A DNA stretch of 64,000 nt, from NCBI RefSeq assembly GCF_001192795.1, contig NZ_DF968181.1:794914-858913 (forward strand). The letters are read 5' to 3'. Origin of the DNA: Flexilinea flocculi. GTDB lineage: Bacteria; Chloroflexota; Anaerolineae; Anaerolineales; Anaerolineaceae. This document shows positions 26,354 to 33,726 of the stretch, piece by piece. Both the position numbers and the translations under genes were made by a program. The notes beneath the pieces were generated by a model that saw nothing but the letters and a program-made list of their open reading frames with translations, was not told the origin of the DNA and did not search any database. Positions within the stretch are counted from its first letter, which is position 1, and every line of letters starts with the position of its first letter.

Positions 26354-27076
26354 TCAATAATAATTGTTTTGAATCGGGAGTTCGTAGGATACTTTCCGGA
26401 TCACGCCGGAATCGCTGGGCGTTACCTGCATGACCATGACGCACATATCCTGACAGGGCTTTTCCTGATCCAGTCGGATGGCTTGATTCAGAATAAAATC
26501 CGCAATTTGCTGCGCTGTTGCAGAATTACTGTCGTCCATCATGGAATGAATCAATGTCGGGATGTCAATTTCCTGACCGTAGGATTGTCCGGCAGTAAAC
26601 ACTCCGTCGGAAAAAAGGATGATCAAAACACCCGCCTCAATCGGCATCTCTGTGATGGAAGGTTGGATGTGTTTCGAGCCGCCGATTGGCTGACACGCAT
26701 TGTTCCAGGAATCAATGATCCCCCGTTGATAATAATAAACTGGACAAGGGCTGTTGCGGCTGACAACAAATGTTCCGGTATTGAGGTCAATGGAAACGGT
26801 ATTCAGATAGGCTTCAGTTTTTCCGCTGTAGGTAGTGAATAGTTGATCGGAAGTGGCACGAATTGCGGTGCTGTCGCGTACTCCTTCAGAGATGAGACTG
26901 GCAATCCTGGTGACGACAAAAGAAGAAATTGCTTTTGCCTGACAGCCTGAATTCATGCCATCACATAGAACGACCGAATAACCTCCGCACAAAGGACGCT
27001 CGATGACTTCAATTGTCTCGCCGCTTTCATCAGCGGTATATTTATGCGTTTTCGCGATGCCAATTCGTAAATCCAT
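26354..27076 (-). CDS. SpoIIE/PP2C-type protein serine phosphatase
   Basis: A 240-residue single-domain protein of the PP2C-like SpoIIE/RsbU group. It contains VVLCDGMNSGCQAKAIS (the GDG.G-type metal-binding strand, here CDGMNSG), LNTVSIDLNTGTFVVSRNSPCPVYYYQ, VLIILFSDGVFTAG (second metal Asp) and a final CQDMCVMVMQV strand corresponding to the D-D.T motif. It would dephosphorylate Ser/Thr proteins, typically anti-sigma antagonists, but no partner gene is nearby. There is no Shine-Dalgarno; TAAAAT lies 6 nt before the ATG, suggesting a leaderless message. Confidence 0.8.
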   Translation of the reverse strand: MDLRIGIAKTHKYTADESGETIEVIERPLCGGYSVVLCDGMNSGCQAKAISSFVVTRIASLISEGVRDSTAIRATSDQLFTTYSGKTEAYLNTVSIDLNTGTFVVSRNSPCPVYYYQRGIIDSWNNACQPIGGSKHIQPSITEMPIEAGVLIILFSDGVFTAGQSYGQEIDIPTLIHSMMDDSNSATAQQIADFILNQAIRLDQEKPCQDMCVMVMQVTPSDSGVIRKVSYELPIQNNYY

Positions 27077-27194
27077 GTAAGAATTTTATCACAAGTTAAG
27101 AAAAAATAAGAGAGTACCCATATGGAAAAACGAAATTTCCGACCGAAAATCTAATATATAATCAATTAAGATAAATATATTTATTATTTGTCAC

Positions 27195-27345
27195 TCCAGC
27201 AATTCCTACGAAAATCGAATTCCATTTTCATTAGTGTATGTGTAATTTTTTTTCTGTAGTTCGATATATGGATAAGATTCTTTGTTGTTGTGATGTTTTT
27301 GCGCGATTGATTCGAAATACTTATCTATATTTCGAATTGCAGTAA
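27195..27345. repeat. Composite repeat unit 1: flank block plus half ERIC-like repeat
   Basis: A ~55-bp block beginning CAGCAATTCCTACGAAAATCG and ending in a T run is followed by an ERIC-like repeat (left end CTGTAGTTCGATATATGG, right end TTCGAATTGCAG). Only the left hairpin arm survives (TTTGTTGTTGTGATGTTTTT). The same block-plus-repeat order recurs immediately downstream. Confidence 0.7.
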
Positions 27346-27520
27346 TTCCTACGAAAATCGTATTCAATTTTCGTTATTGGATGTGTAATTTTTTTCATTT
27401 GTTGTTCGAAATATGGATTGACTTTCGAACAAAAAAAAGGAACTTTGTTGTTCTTATAGTTTTCCGCGAAGCGGAAAACTATAAGAACAACAAAGAATTC
27501 TTTTCATAATTCATTCACCG
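27346..27520. repeat. Composite repeat unit 2: flank block plus ERIC-like repeat, 25-bp stem
   Basis: A second copy of the flank block (TAATTCCTACGAAAATCG...) leads into an ERIC-like repeat with a perfect 25-bp hairpin (arms 27443-27467 and 27471-27495, GAA loop). The right outer end is degenerate. Together the two units fill most of the gap between the phosphatase and rpmF. Confidence 0.75.
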
Positions 27521-27547
27521 ATAATTGTCATCAGATTTTTTCTGAAC

Positions 27548-27576
27548 TTGACGAAGTGATCTTGCATGGCTATAAT
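27548..27576 (+). promoter_or_regulatory. Sigma-70-type promoter for rpmF
   Basis: TTGACG (27548-27553) and TATAAT (27571-27576) with exactly 17 bp between them, about 48 nt before the rpmF start codon. One of the two best consensus promoters in the window. Confidence 0.8.
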
Positions 27577-27630
27577 TGTTTTCGCCTGTACAATGGGTAT
27601 ATTTATGGTGGAACAATTAAGGAGTTTTCA

Positions 27631-27831
27631 ATGACACCACTGCCAAAAAGAAAAGTTTCCAGTGCACGCAGAGATCGACGTCGCGCTAATGATTTCCTGA
27701 CTCCCAACAATTTGACGGCTTGTTCAAATTGCGGAGAAATGTGCCTGCCACACACAGTTTGCCCAAGCTGTGGGTATTACAAAGGCCGCGAAGTGATTAA
27801 CGTCACGAAAAAAGAAGCGAAAAAAGAATAA
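27631..27831 (+). CDS. rpmF: 50S ribosomal protein L32
   Basis: A 66-residue ribosomal protein of the large subunit. It has the typical basic N-terminus PLPKRKVSSARRDRRRAND, the zinc-binding version of the core (CSNCGEMCLPHTVCPSCGYY), and a KGREVI strand with a Lys-rich tail. AAGGAG precedes the ATG by 7 nt; an upstream in-frame ATG would add 25 unlike residues and is rejected. A consensus promoter lies just upstream and a terminator directly downstream, so it is a single-gene unit. Confidence 0.96.
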   Translation: MTPLPKRKVSSARRDRRRANDFLTPNNLTACSNCGEMCLPHTVCPSCGYYKGREVINVTKKEAKKE

Positions 27832-27849
27832 ATGTACCATTGACAAAAA

Positions 27850-27885
27850 GACGGACTCCATAGCGGCAGTCCGTTTTTTTATTTG
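27850..27885 (+). terminator. Rho-independent terminator of rpmF
   Basis: The arms ACGGACT and AGTCCGT, extended by a weaker CC/GG region, are followed by a run of seven T. Confidence 0.9.
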
Positions 27886-27970
27886 TACTGCAATCGAAAC
27901 ATGAGTGAATTCTGAATTATTTTGAAGTATTTTTTGTTGTTTTATCATAGAAACTTTACGGGAGATGGAA

Positions 27971-28528
27971 ATGGCTCAGGAACGTACACAAAAAATTGTG
28001 ATTACGGCTGTTTTAGGTGCAATAACGATTCTGTTGGGAATTACGCATTGGGGATTGATTCCATGGTTTGGTGGTGTATCGTTGACAATTCTACATGTTC
28101 CGGTCATTATTGGCGCAATTCTTGAGGGGCCAATCGTTGGAACTGGCATCGGTTTGATTTTTGGCTTGTTGAGCATGATTCAAGCCGCAGCGGCTCCTGC
28201 CGGACCGACGGATGTGTGGTTCACGAATCCGTTGTTGTCCATTTTGCCGCGTCTATTCATCGGACCGGCTGCCTGGCTGGTTTATCGACTGCTGAAGCGT
28301 TGGCCGGTTCCAGGCATTTTGGCCGGAGCGATAGCAGGATCGATTGCGAATACAACGCTGGTTTTAGGTATGATCGGATTAATGGGATTATTGCCCTGGA
28401 AGGTTTTGGGAAGCATCGCAGTTATTAATGGCTTGCCTGAAATCGTTGTCTCCTCCCTGGTGTCTTTACTGGTTATCGCTGCTGTCCGGCAGATACGGAT
28501 TGGCAGAAGACAGGGTTCCAAAATCTGA
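27971..28528 (+). CDS. ECF transporter substrate-binding (S) component
   Basis: A 185-residue membrane protein with about six helices and the ECF S-component look: KIVITAVLGAITILLG at the start with the Ala-rich face used to contact EcfT, a long WFTNPLLSILPRLFIGPAAW helix, and GAIAGSIANTTLVLG. S components bind a vitamin or metal; the substrate cannot be read here, and no riboswitch precedes the gene. GGAG before the second ATG fixes the start at MAQERTQ. The T and fused ATPase genes are convergent immediately downstream on the other strand, so the complete transporter is clustered but not in one operon. Confidence 0.82.
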   Translation: MAQERTQKIVITAVLGAITILLGITHWGLIPWFGGVSLTILHVPVIIGAILEGPIVGTGIGLIFGLLSMIQAAAAPAGPTDVWFTNPLLSILPRLFIGPAAWLVYRLLKRWPVPGILAGAIAGSIANTTLVLGMIGLMGLLPWKVLGSIAVINGLPEIVVSSLVSLLVIAAVRQIRIGRRQGSKI

Positions 28529-28556
28529 GGTTTACAGCTCGGCATCCATGGACGGA

Positions 28557-29375
28557 TCACAAAGATACGACTGCGATACTGATAAACAGAATCACTAGCA
28601 GAAATACTCCGTCCCGCAGTCGGAACGCGTACTCGAACATTGATGTTCGGTAAGGTTTGAATCCATAAGCTCTGGCATCCATTGCCAGCGCCATTGTTTC
28701 GGCGCGTTTCAAGCTCGTCAGGAAAAGCGGGATGATCAGGGGAAAGATCTGCCGAATACGGGTAGTGAATCCTGCGTTTTTCGTTCCCCACTCTGCGCCT
28801 CGCGATGCCTGCGCTTTTGCAATTTTTTCTGCGGATTGTGCCAGAAACGGCAAGAACCGCAGCGTAATCTGGATGACTATGACGAGATCCATGGTAGGAA
28901 TTCCGAGACGGTGAAGCGGTCTGAGTATCTGCTGCAGCCCGTGGATCAACTCCGAAGAGGAAATACAGAATGTCATCAGGCTAAGCAGCAGGATCAAAAC
29001 GCAAAAACGCAACATCATCAGCAGACTGTTCAGAACATTGGCTGTAAAAATGGAAATTGGTCCGACAACAAACAGGATTTGTTCCCCCTCTTTTGGCAAT
29101 AGAAAGATTTGAATCAGTGCAATCAAGACCAAAAAAGGTAACGGCGGAATTAACCCTTTCAGCGCGAATTGGATCGGGATCCTGGCGGTCAATAATCCAA
29201 TCCATGCAGCCAACAGCCCGATCAATACACCAATTCCGGAAGAACTAAAAGTCACAGCGAGAATTAGGAGTCCGAATCCGATGATTTTTGCCCGCGGATC
29301 TATGCGGTGCAGCAGCGAATCAGCAGGAATGTATTGCCCGATGGTTGCTTTTTGGAGGAAATCAAATTGGTTCAT
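28557..29375 (-). CDS. ecfT: ECF transporter transmembrane component EcfT
   Basis: Integral membrane scaffold of energy-coupling-factor vitamin/metal importers; 272 aa. It shows YIPADSLLHRIDPRAKI at the N-terminus, five or six helices, and the two coupling motifs expected in the last third: AQASRGAEWG and MDARAYGF (A-R-G/A type), which dock on the ATPases. A GGGGGGAAC ribosome site precedes MNQFDF. The start overlaps the end of the ATPase gene by 4 nt, so the two are coupled. Confidence 0.93.
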   Translation of the reverse strand: MNQFDFLQKATIGQYIPADSLLHRIDPRAKIIGFGLLILAVTFSSSGIGVLIGLLAAWIGLLTARIPIQFALKGLIPPLPFLVLIALIQIFLLPKEGEQILFVVGPISIFTANVLNSLLMMLRFCVLILLLSLMTFCISSSELIHGLQQILRPLHRLGIPTMDLVIVIQITLRFLPFLAQSAEKIAKAQASRGAEWGTKNAGFTTRIRQIFPLIIPLFLTSLKRAETMALAMDARAYGFKPYRTSMFEYAFRLRDGVFLLVILFISIAVVSL

Positions 29376-31114
29376 TGTTCCCCCCGATTGATGGCTGCGC
29401 TTGTTTCGTTGATGATAGCCTGGATAGTGTTGGCCTGATACGAGATCGGCCACCCCTTTTTGCGAAGTGATTGCGCCAATTGCCAAGCCGCTGGCGGTTC
29501 CATACCAGTCTCCTTTGAAAGGGACTGATCTGCAAATAGCTGATCTACTGGCAAGGTTGTCAGACTCGTGCCTTTCGCCAAAACGGTCACGTTCTGAGCG
29601 ATTTCCGAAATATCCTCCATATTGTGGGAAGAGATCACGATCTGGACACCTTGTATTTGCAGGCGGTGCAGCGTGCTAAGGAGATTTTTTCTGGAAAGCG
29701 GATCCAGACCGGCAGTCGGTTCATCCAAAATCAGCATGGACGGATTCATTGCCAGTGTAGCGGCAAGCGCCGTTTTTCGCTTTTCTCCTCCGCTCAACGT
29801 GCTGACAACTCGATCCTTGTAGGTAAAGAAATCCAAACCGACGAGTTCCATCGCCCGCATGACGTTTTCTCGCAGATTTAGCGGTCCAAAAATCTGTTTT
29901 GGACCAAACGCAATTTCATCTCCGACATATTGTTCGAAGAAAAAGGATTCAGGATTCTGGAAAACCATGCCTGCGTAACGGCGCAGCGCTTTGACATCCA
30001 GAGATGCCGCGTTCAGATCAAAGGGACCAACGCGGATTGTCCCGCTTTGAGGACGATATAATCCGTTTAAATGTTGCAGCAGGGTTGATTTACCGGATCC
30101 TGTTGCTCCAATCAATCCATGAGGGATATCCTTTTGAACGTCCATTGTGATACTTCTGAGTGAAAGATGTGCGAATGGTGTGCCTGCCATATACGTGTGC
30201 GAAAGGTCTCGGATTTCAATTTCAGAAGCGGTTTTCTCTTTGGCGGTAAAAGGAATTTCAATGATTTCGGATCTTACCCCTGTATAGGCTGTTATCGAAT
30301 CGAACAGCTTGTTTCGGTCAGTGACAGGATCGCTGATTCCAGGGAACAATGCAGGAAAACATTGGTAAAAGCGGACTGCGGCCGGTTTCTCCAAACCGCC
30401 GGCATCGAGTAAAGCATCATCCGTAAACAGGGTTTGCGGTTTTCCATCAAAAATTAACTCGCCATGATTGAGAAGAAGCACTCGCTGAGCCAGCATGACC
30501 TCTTCCATGAAATGGGTAATGAAGATCACTGTGATTCCCATGCGGTTTAAGGCTTCCATACGCGCCAAAATGTCATTTCTGCCTTTGGGATCCAGCATAG
30601 CTGTCGCTTCGTCCAGGATAATGCAACGCGGCTGCATTGCCAGAACTCCTGCCAGGGCGACTCGCTGCATTTGTCCGGCTGACAACAGATGAGATTGGCG
30701 ATTACGCTGTTCTTGCATATTTACGACGGCAAGAGCGTCATCCACTTGTTCGCGGATCACTTTTGGCAGCCGGCACAAGTTTTCCGGGCCAAATGCGACG
30801 TCCTCTTCAATAATCGTTGCCATGATCTGATCTTCCGGTTGTTGGAAGACCATGCCTACTTCCGATCGAATCTGATGCCGGAATTGCTGGTTTCGCGTAT
30901 TCATCCCGTTTATCAGGACATTTCCGCTGGTGGGCATCAATAATGCGTTCATATGCCGTGCCAGCGTGGTTTTCCCGGATCCGTTTGCTCCGATCAGTGC
31001 GATAAATTCACCTTCCTGGACTGAAAAGTTGATATCTTTTAAGATCCGAAAATGGTCTTTGTCGGATTTTGGAAGCTGATAGCTCAGGTGATCAATCTCA
31101 ATTAATGGTTTCAA
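29372..31114 (-). CDS. Fused ECF ATPase EcfA1-EcfA2
   Basis: Two ABC ATPase domains in one 580-residue chain, providing the energy for the ECF transporter. Domain 1: Walker A GANGSGKTT (residues 42-50), signature LLSAGQMQR (a variant of LSGGQ), Walker B CIILDEATAMLDP. Domain 2: Walker A GATGSGKST (~336-344), signature LSGGEKRK, Walker B MLILDEPTAGLDP. A ~50-residue linker joins them and a ~50-residue tail follows. EcfA and EcfA' are usually separate genes of about 280 aa; fusions are known. The first codon is TTG, with only a weak AGGA upstream. EcfT follows by 4-nt overlap. Confidence 0.93.
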   Translation of the reverse strand: MKPLIEIDHLSYQLPKSDKDHFRILKDINFSVQEGEFIALIGANGSGKTTLARHMNALLMPTSGNVLINGMNTRNQQFRHQIRSEVGMVFQQPEDQIMATIIEEDVAFGPENLCRLPKVIREQVDDALAVVNMQEQRNRQSHLLSAGQMQRVALAGVLAMQPRCIILDEATAMLDPKGRNDILARMEALNRMGITVIFITHFMEEVMLAQRVLLLNHGELIFDGKPQTLFTDDALLDAGGLEKPAAVRFYQCFPALFPGISDPVTDRNKLFDSITAYTGVRSEIIEIPFTAKEKTASEIEIRDLSHTYMAGTPFAHLSLRSITMDVQKDIPHGLIGATGSGKSTLLQHLNGLYRPQSGTIRVGPFDLNAASLDVKALRRYAGMVFQNPESFFFEQYVGDEIAFGPKQIFGPLNLRENVMRAMELVGLDFFTYKDRVVSTLSGGEKRKTALAATLAMNPSMLILDEPTAGLDPLSRKNLLSTLHRLQIQGVQIVISSHNMEDISEIAQNVTVLAKGTSLTTLPVDQLFADQSLSKETGMEPPAAWQLAQSLRKKGWPISYQANTIQAIINETSAAINRGEQ

Positions 31115-31187
31115 GAATGAAGCGTGTCCTGTTCTGACATTTTGATGTTCTTCCCGAATTATATCTGGAAATCTTTTTGTTTTTTCG

Positions 31188-31270
31188 ACAATAATTCGAT
31201 TTATGAGAGGGATTATTTGTTGTTGTGTTGTTTTTGCGCGGAGCGCAAAAACAACACAACAACAATTTTT
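31188..31270. repeat. ERIC-like repeat, 23-bp perfect stem, right end lost
   Basis: Left end CAATAATTCGATTTATG; arms 31217-31239 and 31243-31265 pair perfectly around GGA. The stem differs from that of the 17.2-kb copy only near the middle, with the matching change in the other arm. Confidence 0.85.
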
Positions 31271-31352
31271 CTATTTTTTCTCAGAAGTTTTTTCGAAATT
31301 TCTGCTTGTCGTTTCTTCGACAGCGATACGAAATATGAGAATTAAAGGGATC

Positions 31353-31563
31353 GAAGCAATCTCTTGCCATGTACGAGAATAGAATAGATTGCCACGTCGG
31401 GCTGACACCCTCCTCGCAATGACAGATTGTCACGTGAGCCCACAGGAGCAGAACCTGTCATTGCGAGCCCTGCAAGGGCGTAGCAATCTCCTAAACAATG
31501 TGCAAAGTGTGCCACACGAAAAAAGATTGCCACGTCGGGCTGACGCCTTCCTCGCAATGACAG
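31353..31563. repeat. REP-like palindromic repeats, two units
   Basis: Two units, each ending CTCCTCGCAATGACAG or TTCCTCGCAATGACAG. The second is full length, from GTCATTGCGAGCCCTGC through AGATTGCCACGTCGGGCTGA. Short frames on both strands here are repeat artefacts. Confidence 0.85.
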
Positions 31564-31595
31564 ATCAATCTATGAAGAATTCATCATATAAATCT

Positions 31596-31674
31596 TTTAC
31601 GCTTCGCACAAAAACATAAGAACAACAAATTTTCTTGATTGATTCGAAACGTTAATCCATAATTTGAATTGCTG
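31596..31674. repeat. Right half of an ERIC-like repeat
   Basis: TTTTACGCTTCGCAC apex, right arm CATAAGAACAACAAA, and right end CCATAATTTGAATTGCTG. The left arm and left end are missing, probably because the REP-like units were inserted or recombined here. Confidence 0.7.
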
Positions 31675-31759
31675 ATTGCTGTTTTGGGAGATGAAACTTC
31701 TTGGATACTGTAATAAAATTTGACTGTCATCGATTTAATCATGAATATATTTTTATTCC

Positions 31760-31788
31760 TTGACAAATACAAAAAAGTTTCATAAGAT
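31760..31788 (+). promoter_or_regulatory. Sigma-70-type promoter of the lysine riboswitch transcript
   Basis: TTGACA (31760-31765), a 17-bp spacer, and TAAGAT (31783-31788). Transcription would start about 30 nt before the riboswitch. Confidence 0.85.
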
Positions 31789-31825
31789 ATCAAAAGTAAG
31801 TTAAAACAAAATATGGCAGGTTGGC

Positions 31826-32000
31826 TGTACAGATAGAGGCGCGAAATTCATCAGTAGCATGACGGAACTGCTTAAACAGTGTAGATGTTCATGTGAAAGG
31901 GAATTTTGCCGAAGCTGAGATCGGTTTAAGAGTGATTGAGGCTGGGCTTACGGAGAATATCCGAAAGACTGTCACAAATTTTTTGTGGAGCGCTATCGTT
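31826..32000 (+). ncRNA. Lysine riboswitch (L box)
   Basis: The conserved core of the lysine riboswitch is readable in order: GATAGAGGCGCGA, AGTAGCATGA, GAAAGGGAA, TTGCCGAAGCTGAG, GCTGGGCTTACGG, ACTGTCAC and GTGGAGCGCTATC. P1 can form from GATAG (31832) and CTATC (31993-31997). A strong promoter precedes it and a terminator hairpin follows 36 nt later, so the expected mechanism is transcription termination when lysine is bound. This links the downstream permease, and perhaps the amidohydrolase, to lysine. Confidence 0.93.
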
Positions 32001-32035
32001 CGGTTTACATAATTGTTATGCATTTTGGTTATGTA

Positions 32036-32070
32036 ACGGTAGGAGCGATATTACTCCTGCCGTTTTTTTA
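32036..32070 (+). terminator. Riboswitch-controlled terminator
   Basis: The stem ACGGTAGGAG (32036-32045) pairs with CTCCTGCCGT (32054-32063) and is followed by T7. Located right after the lysine riboswitch, it is the presumed regulated terminator. No antiterminator pairing was worked out. Confidence 0.9.
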
Positions 32071-32087
32071 TTGAAAGGAGAACCAAA

Positions 32088-32156
32088 ATGAAGGATAACT
32101 TGTCTGTCTGTTTCTGGCATCCATGTTTCCTGTATTTGAAACATACCTCATGCTGA
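32088..32156 (+). CDS. Very small ORF after the riboswitch terminator
   Basis: A 22-codon frame (MKDNLSVCFWHPCFLYLK then HTSC) begins 7 nt after an excellent AAGGAG ribosome site, directly behind the regulated terminator and about 175 nt before the permease start. It may be a leader peptide or the remnant of an earlier lysine-regulated gene whose start region was kept. Its sequence matches nothing I know and the frame could be non-functional. Confidence 0.35.
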   Translation: MKDNLSVCFWHPCFLYLKHTSC

Positions 32157-32330
32157 TTCTGAATTCGAATTCTTTCAGAACGGCTTAAATTTACCCAAAT
32201 TTCTTACATTTGTTCCATATTGTATTCGTTTATATCGCAAGAACAACAACCAATAGGAAACTTTTTATTGTTCTTGATATTATGGATTTATTTAAATCAA
32301 ATAACATTAGATGTGAAGAGGGCAGATACC

Positions 32331-33716
32331 ATGGCAGAAGAATTAAAAATCCAAAATCTTACAACTGAAAAGACTGAATTCAAGCGTGAAGTCGGTGTTT
32401 TCGGAGGTGTCAGTTTGTTAGGCGGCATTATGATCGGTTCCGGTATTTTCTATATCGGTTCTTATGTGATGATGCGTACCGGAATGAGTCAGGGATTGTC
32501 CCTGTTAGCCTGGATTATCGGTGGAATTGTCTGTTTGCTCGGCGGGTTATGCCTGGCTGAATTGGGTACAGCCATGCCGAAAGCCGGCGGTATGACTGTG
32601 TATCTGAATGAAGCATACCATCCAATCGTCGGATTTTTGTGCGGTTTCAGCAGCTGGTTGTTGGGCGGTCCAGGATCCATTGCAGGAATTGCGATTGCAT
32701 TACCGACAGCCATGCGGACATTTTTTGATTTGAGTGATTTCAGTATCAAAATGATCGCAGTGATTCTGATTCTTGGTTTGACGGTTTACAACTACTTAGG
32801 AATTAAGCAGGGCAGCGTTCTGCAAAACATCACCATGGTTGCCAAACTGGTTCCGATTGTAATTATTTTAGTCGCTGCATTATTCCTGGGGCGGGCAACA
32901 CCGGATCTAAGCCTCGTTCCACAGGGAGACTCTGTAAGTTCTGGAAAAGTAATTGGAATGGTAGCATTCGCTGTGATTGCAACATTGTGGGCCTACGAGG
33001 GATGGACGAATCTGAATACCATCAGCGAGGAAGTGAAGAATCCACGGCGGAATTTGCCCCTTTCCATCATCATCGCAATCGTCAGTATTACTGTGTTATA
33101 CACTTTATTCAATTTTGCAATCTATCGCGTCTTTTCTCTGGAAGAAATTAAAACCTATATTGACAGCGGAAATTTTTATCTTGGAACCGAAGTCGCGAAG
33201 TTGTTCATGGGTAATTTCGGAGCCATTCTGGTAACTGTCGGTATGATTGTATCCATGTTCGGTGCATTGAACGGCTGTATTCTGGCTTTCCCCCGCATGT
33301 ACTATGCGATGTCGGTTGAAGGTCACTTCTTCAAGAGTTTTAAAGTGCTCCATCCTGTCAACAAAATTCCGACTGCTGCATTGTTCGTTCAGGCAGGTAT
33401 ATCGATTATTCTGGTGGTTTTTCGGAGTCTGGATCAATTAACCAGTCTGGTGATTTTCTCCGGAATGATCTATAACTTCCTGACCGTACTTGCTGTAATT
33501 ATCCTTAGAAGGAAGTACCCAACGATTGAGAGACCTTATAAAGCATGGGGCTATCCGGTGCTGACAGTGATAACAGCATTAATTTTTATGGGATTAATGG
33601 TAAATACTTTTATCGAAGATCCAACAACAGCATTATTAAGCCTGGCTGTTCAGGTTGCAGGTGTGTTAGTGTACCTGATTTTCGATAGAATTTATCAGAG
33701 AGAAAGGGCAAATTAG
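32331..33716 (+). CDS. APC-family amino acid permease (probably lysine-regulated)
   Basis: A 461-residue transporter with 12 predicted membrane helices. It carries the APC hallmarks SLLGGIMIGSGIFYIGSYV at helix 1 and WAYEGWTNLNTISEEVKNPRRNLPLSI in the helix 6/7 region, close to LAT/SteT-type permeases. It imports or exchanges amino acids across the cytoplasmic membrane. The lysine riboswitch upstream points to lysine or a related diamino acid; this is inference. The start MAEELKIQ is preferred because the N-terminal 37 residues of the longer frame are unlike the family and GAAGAGGG stands before this ATG. It is 10 nt ahead of the amidohydrolase gene. Confidence 0.92.
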   Translation: MAEELKIQNLTTEKTEFKREVGVFGGVSLLGGIMIGSGIFYIGSYVMMRTGMSQGLSLLAWIIGGIVCLLGGLCLAELGTAMPKAGGMTVYLNEAYHPIVGFLCGFSSWLLGGPGSIAGIAIALPTAMRTFFDLSDFSIKMIAVILILGLTVYNYLGIKQGSVLQNITMVAKLVPIVIILVAALFLGRATPDLSLVPQGDSVSSGKVIGMVAFAVIATLWAYEGWTNLNTISEEVKNPRRNLPLSIIIAIVSITVLYTLFNFAIYRVFSLEEIKTYIDSGNFYLGTEVAKLFMGNFGAILVTVGMIVSMFGALNGCILAFPRMYYAMSVEGHFFKSFKVLHPVNKIPTAALFVQAGISIILVVFRSLDQLTSLVIFSGMIYNFLTVLAVIILRRKYPTIERPYKAWGYPVLTVITALIFMGLMVNTFIEDPTTALLSLAVQVAGVLVYLIFDRIYQRERAN

Positions 33717-33726
33717 GAAAACGATC

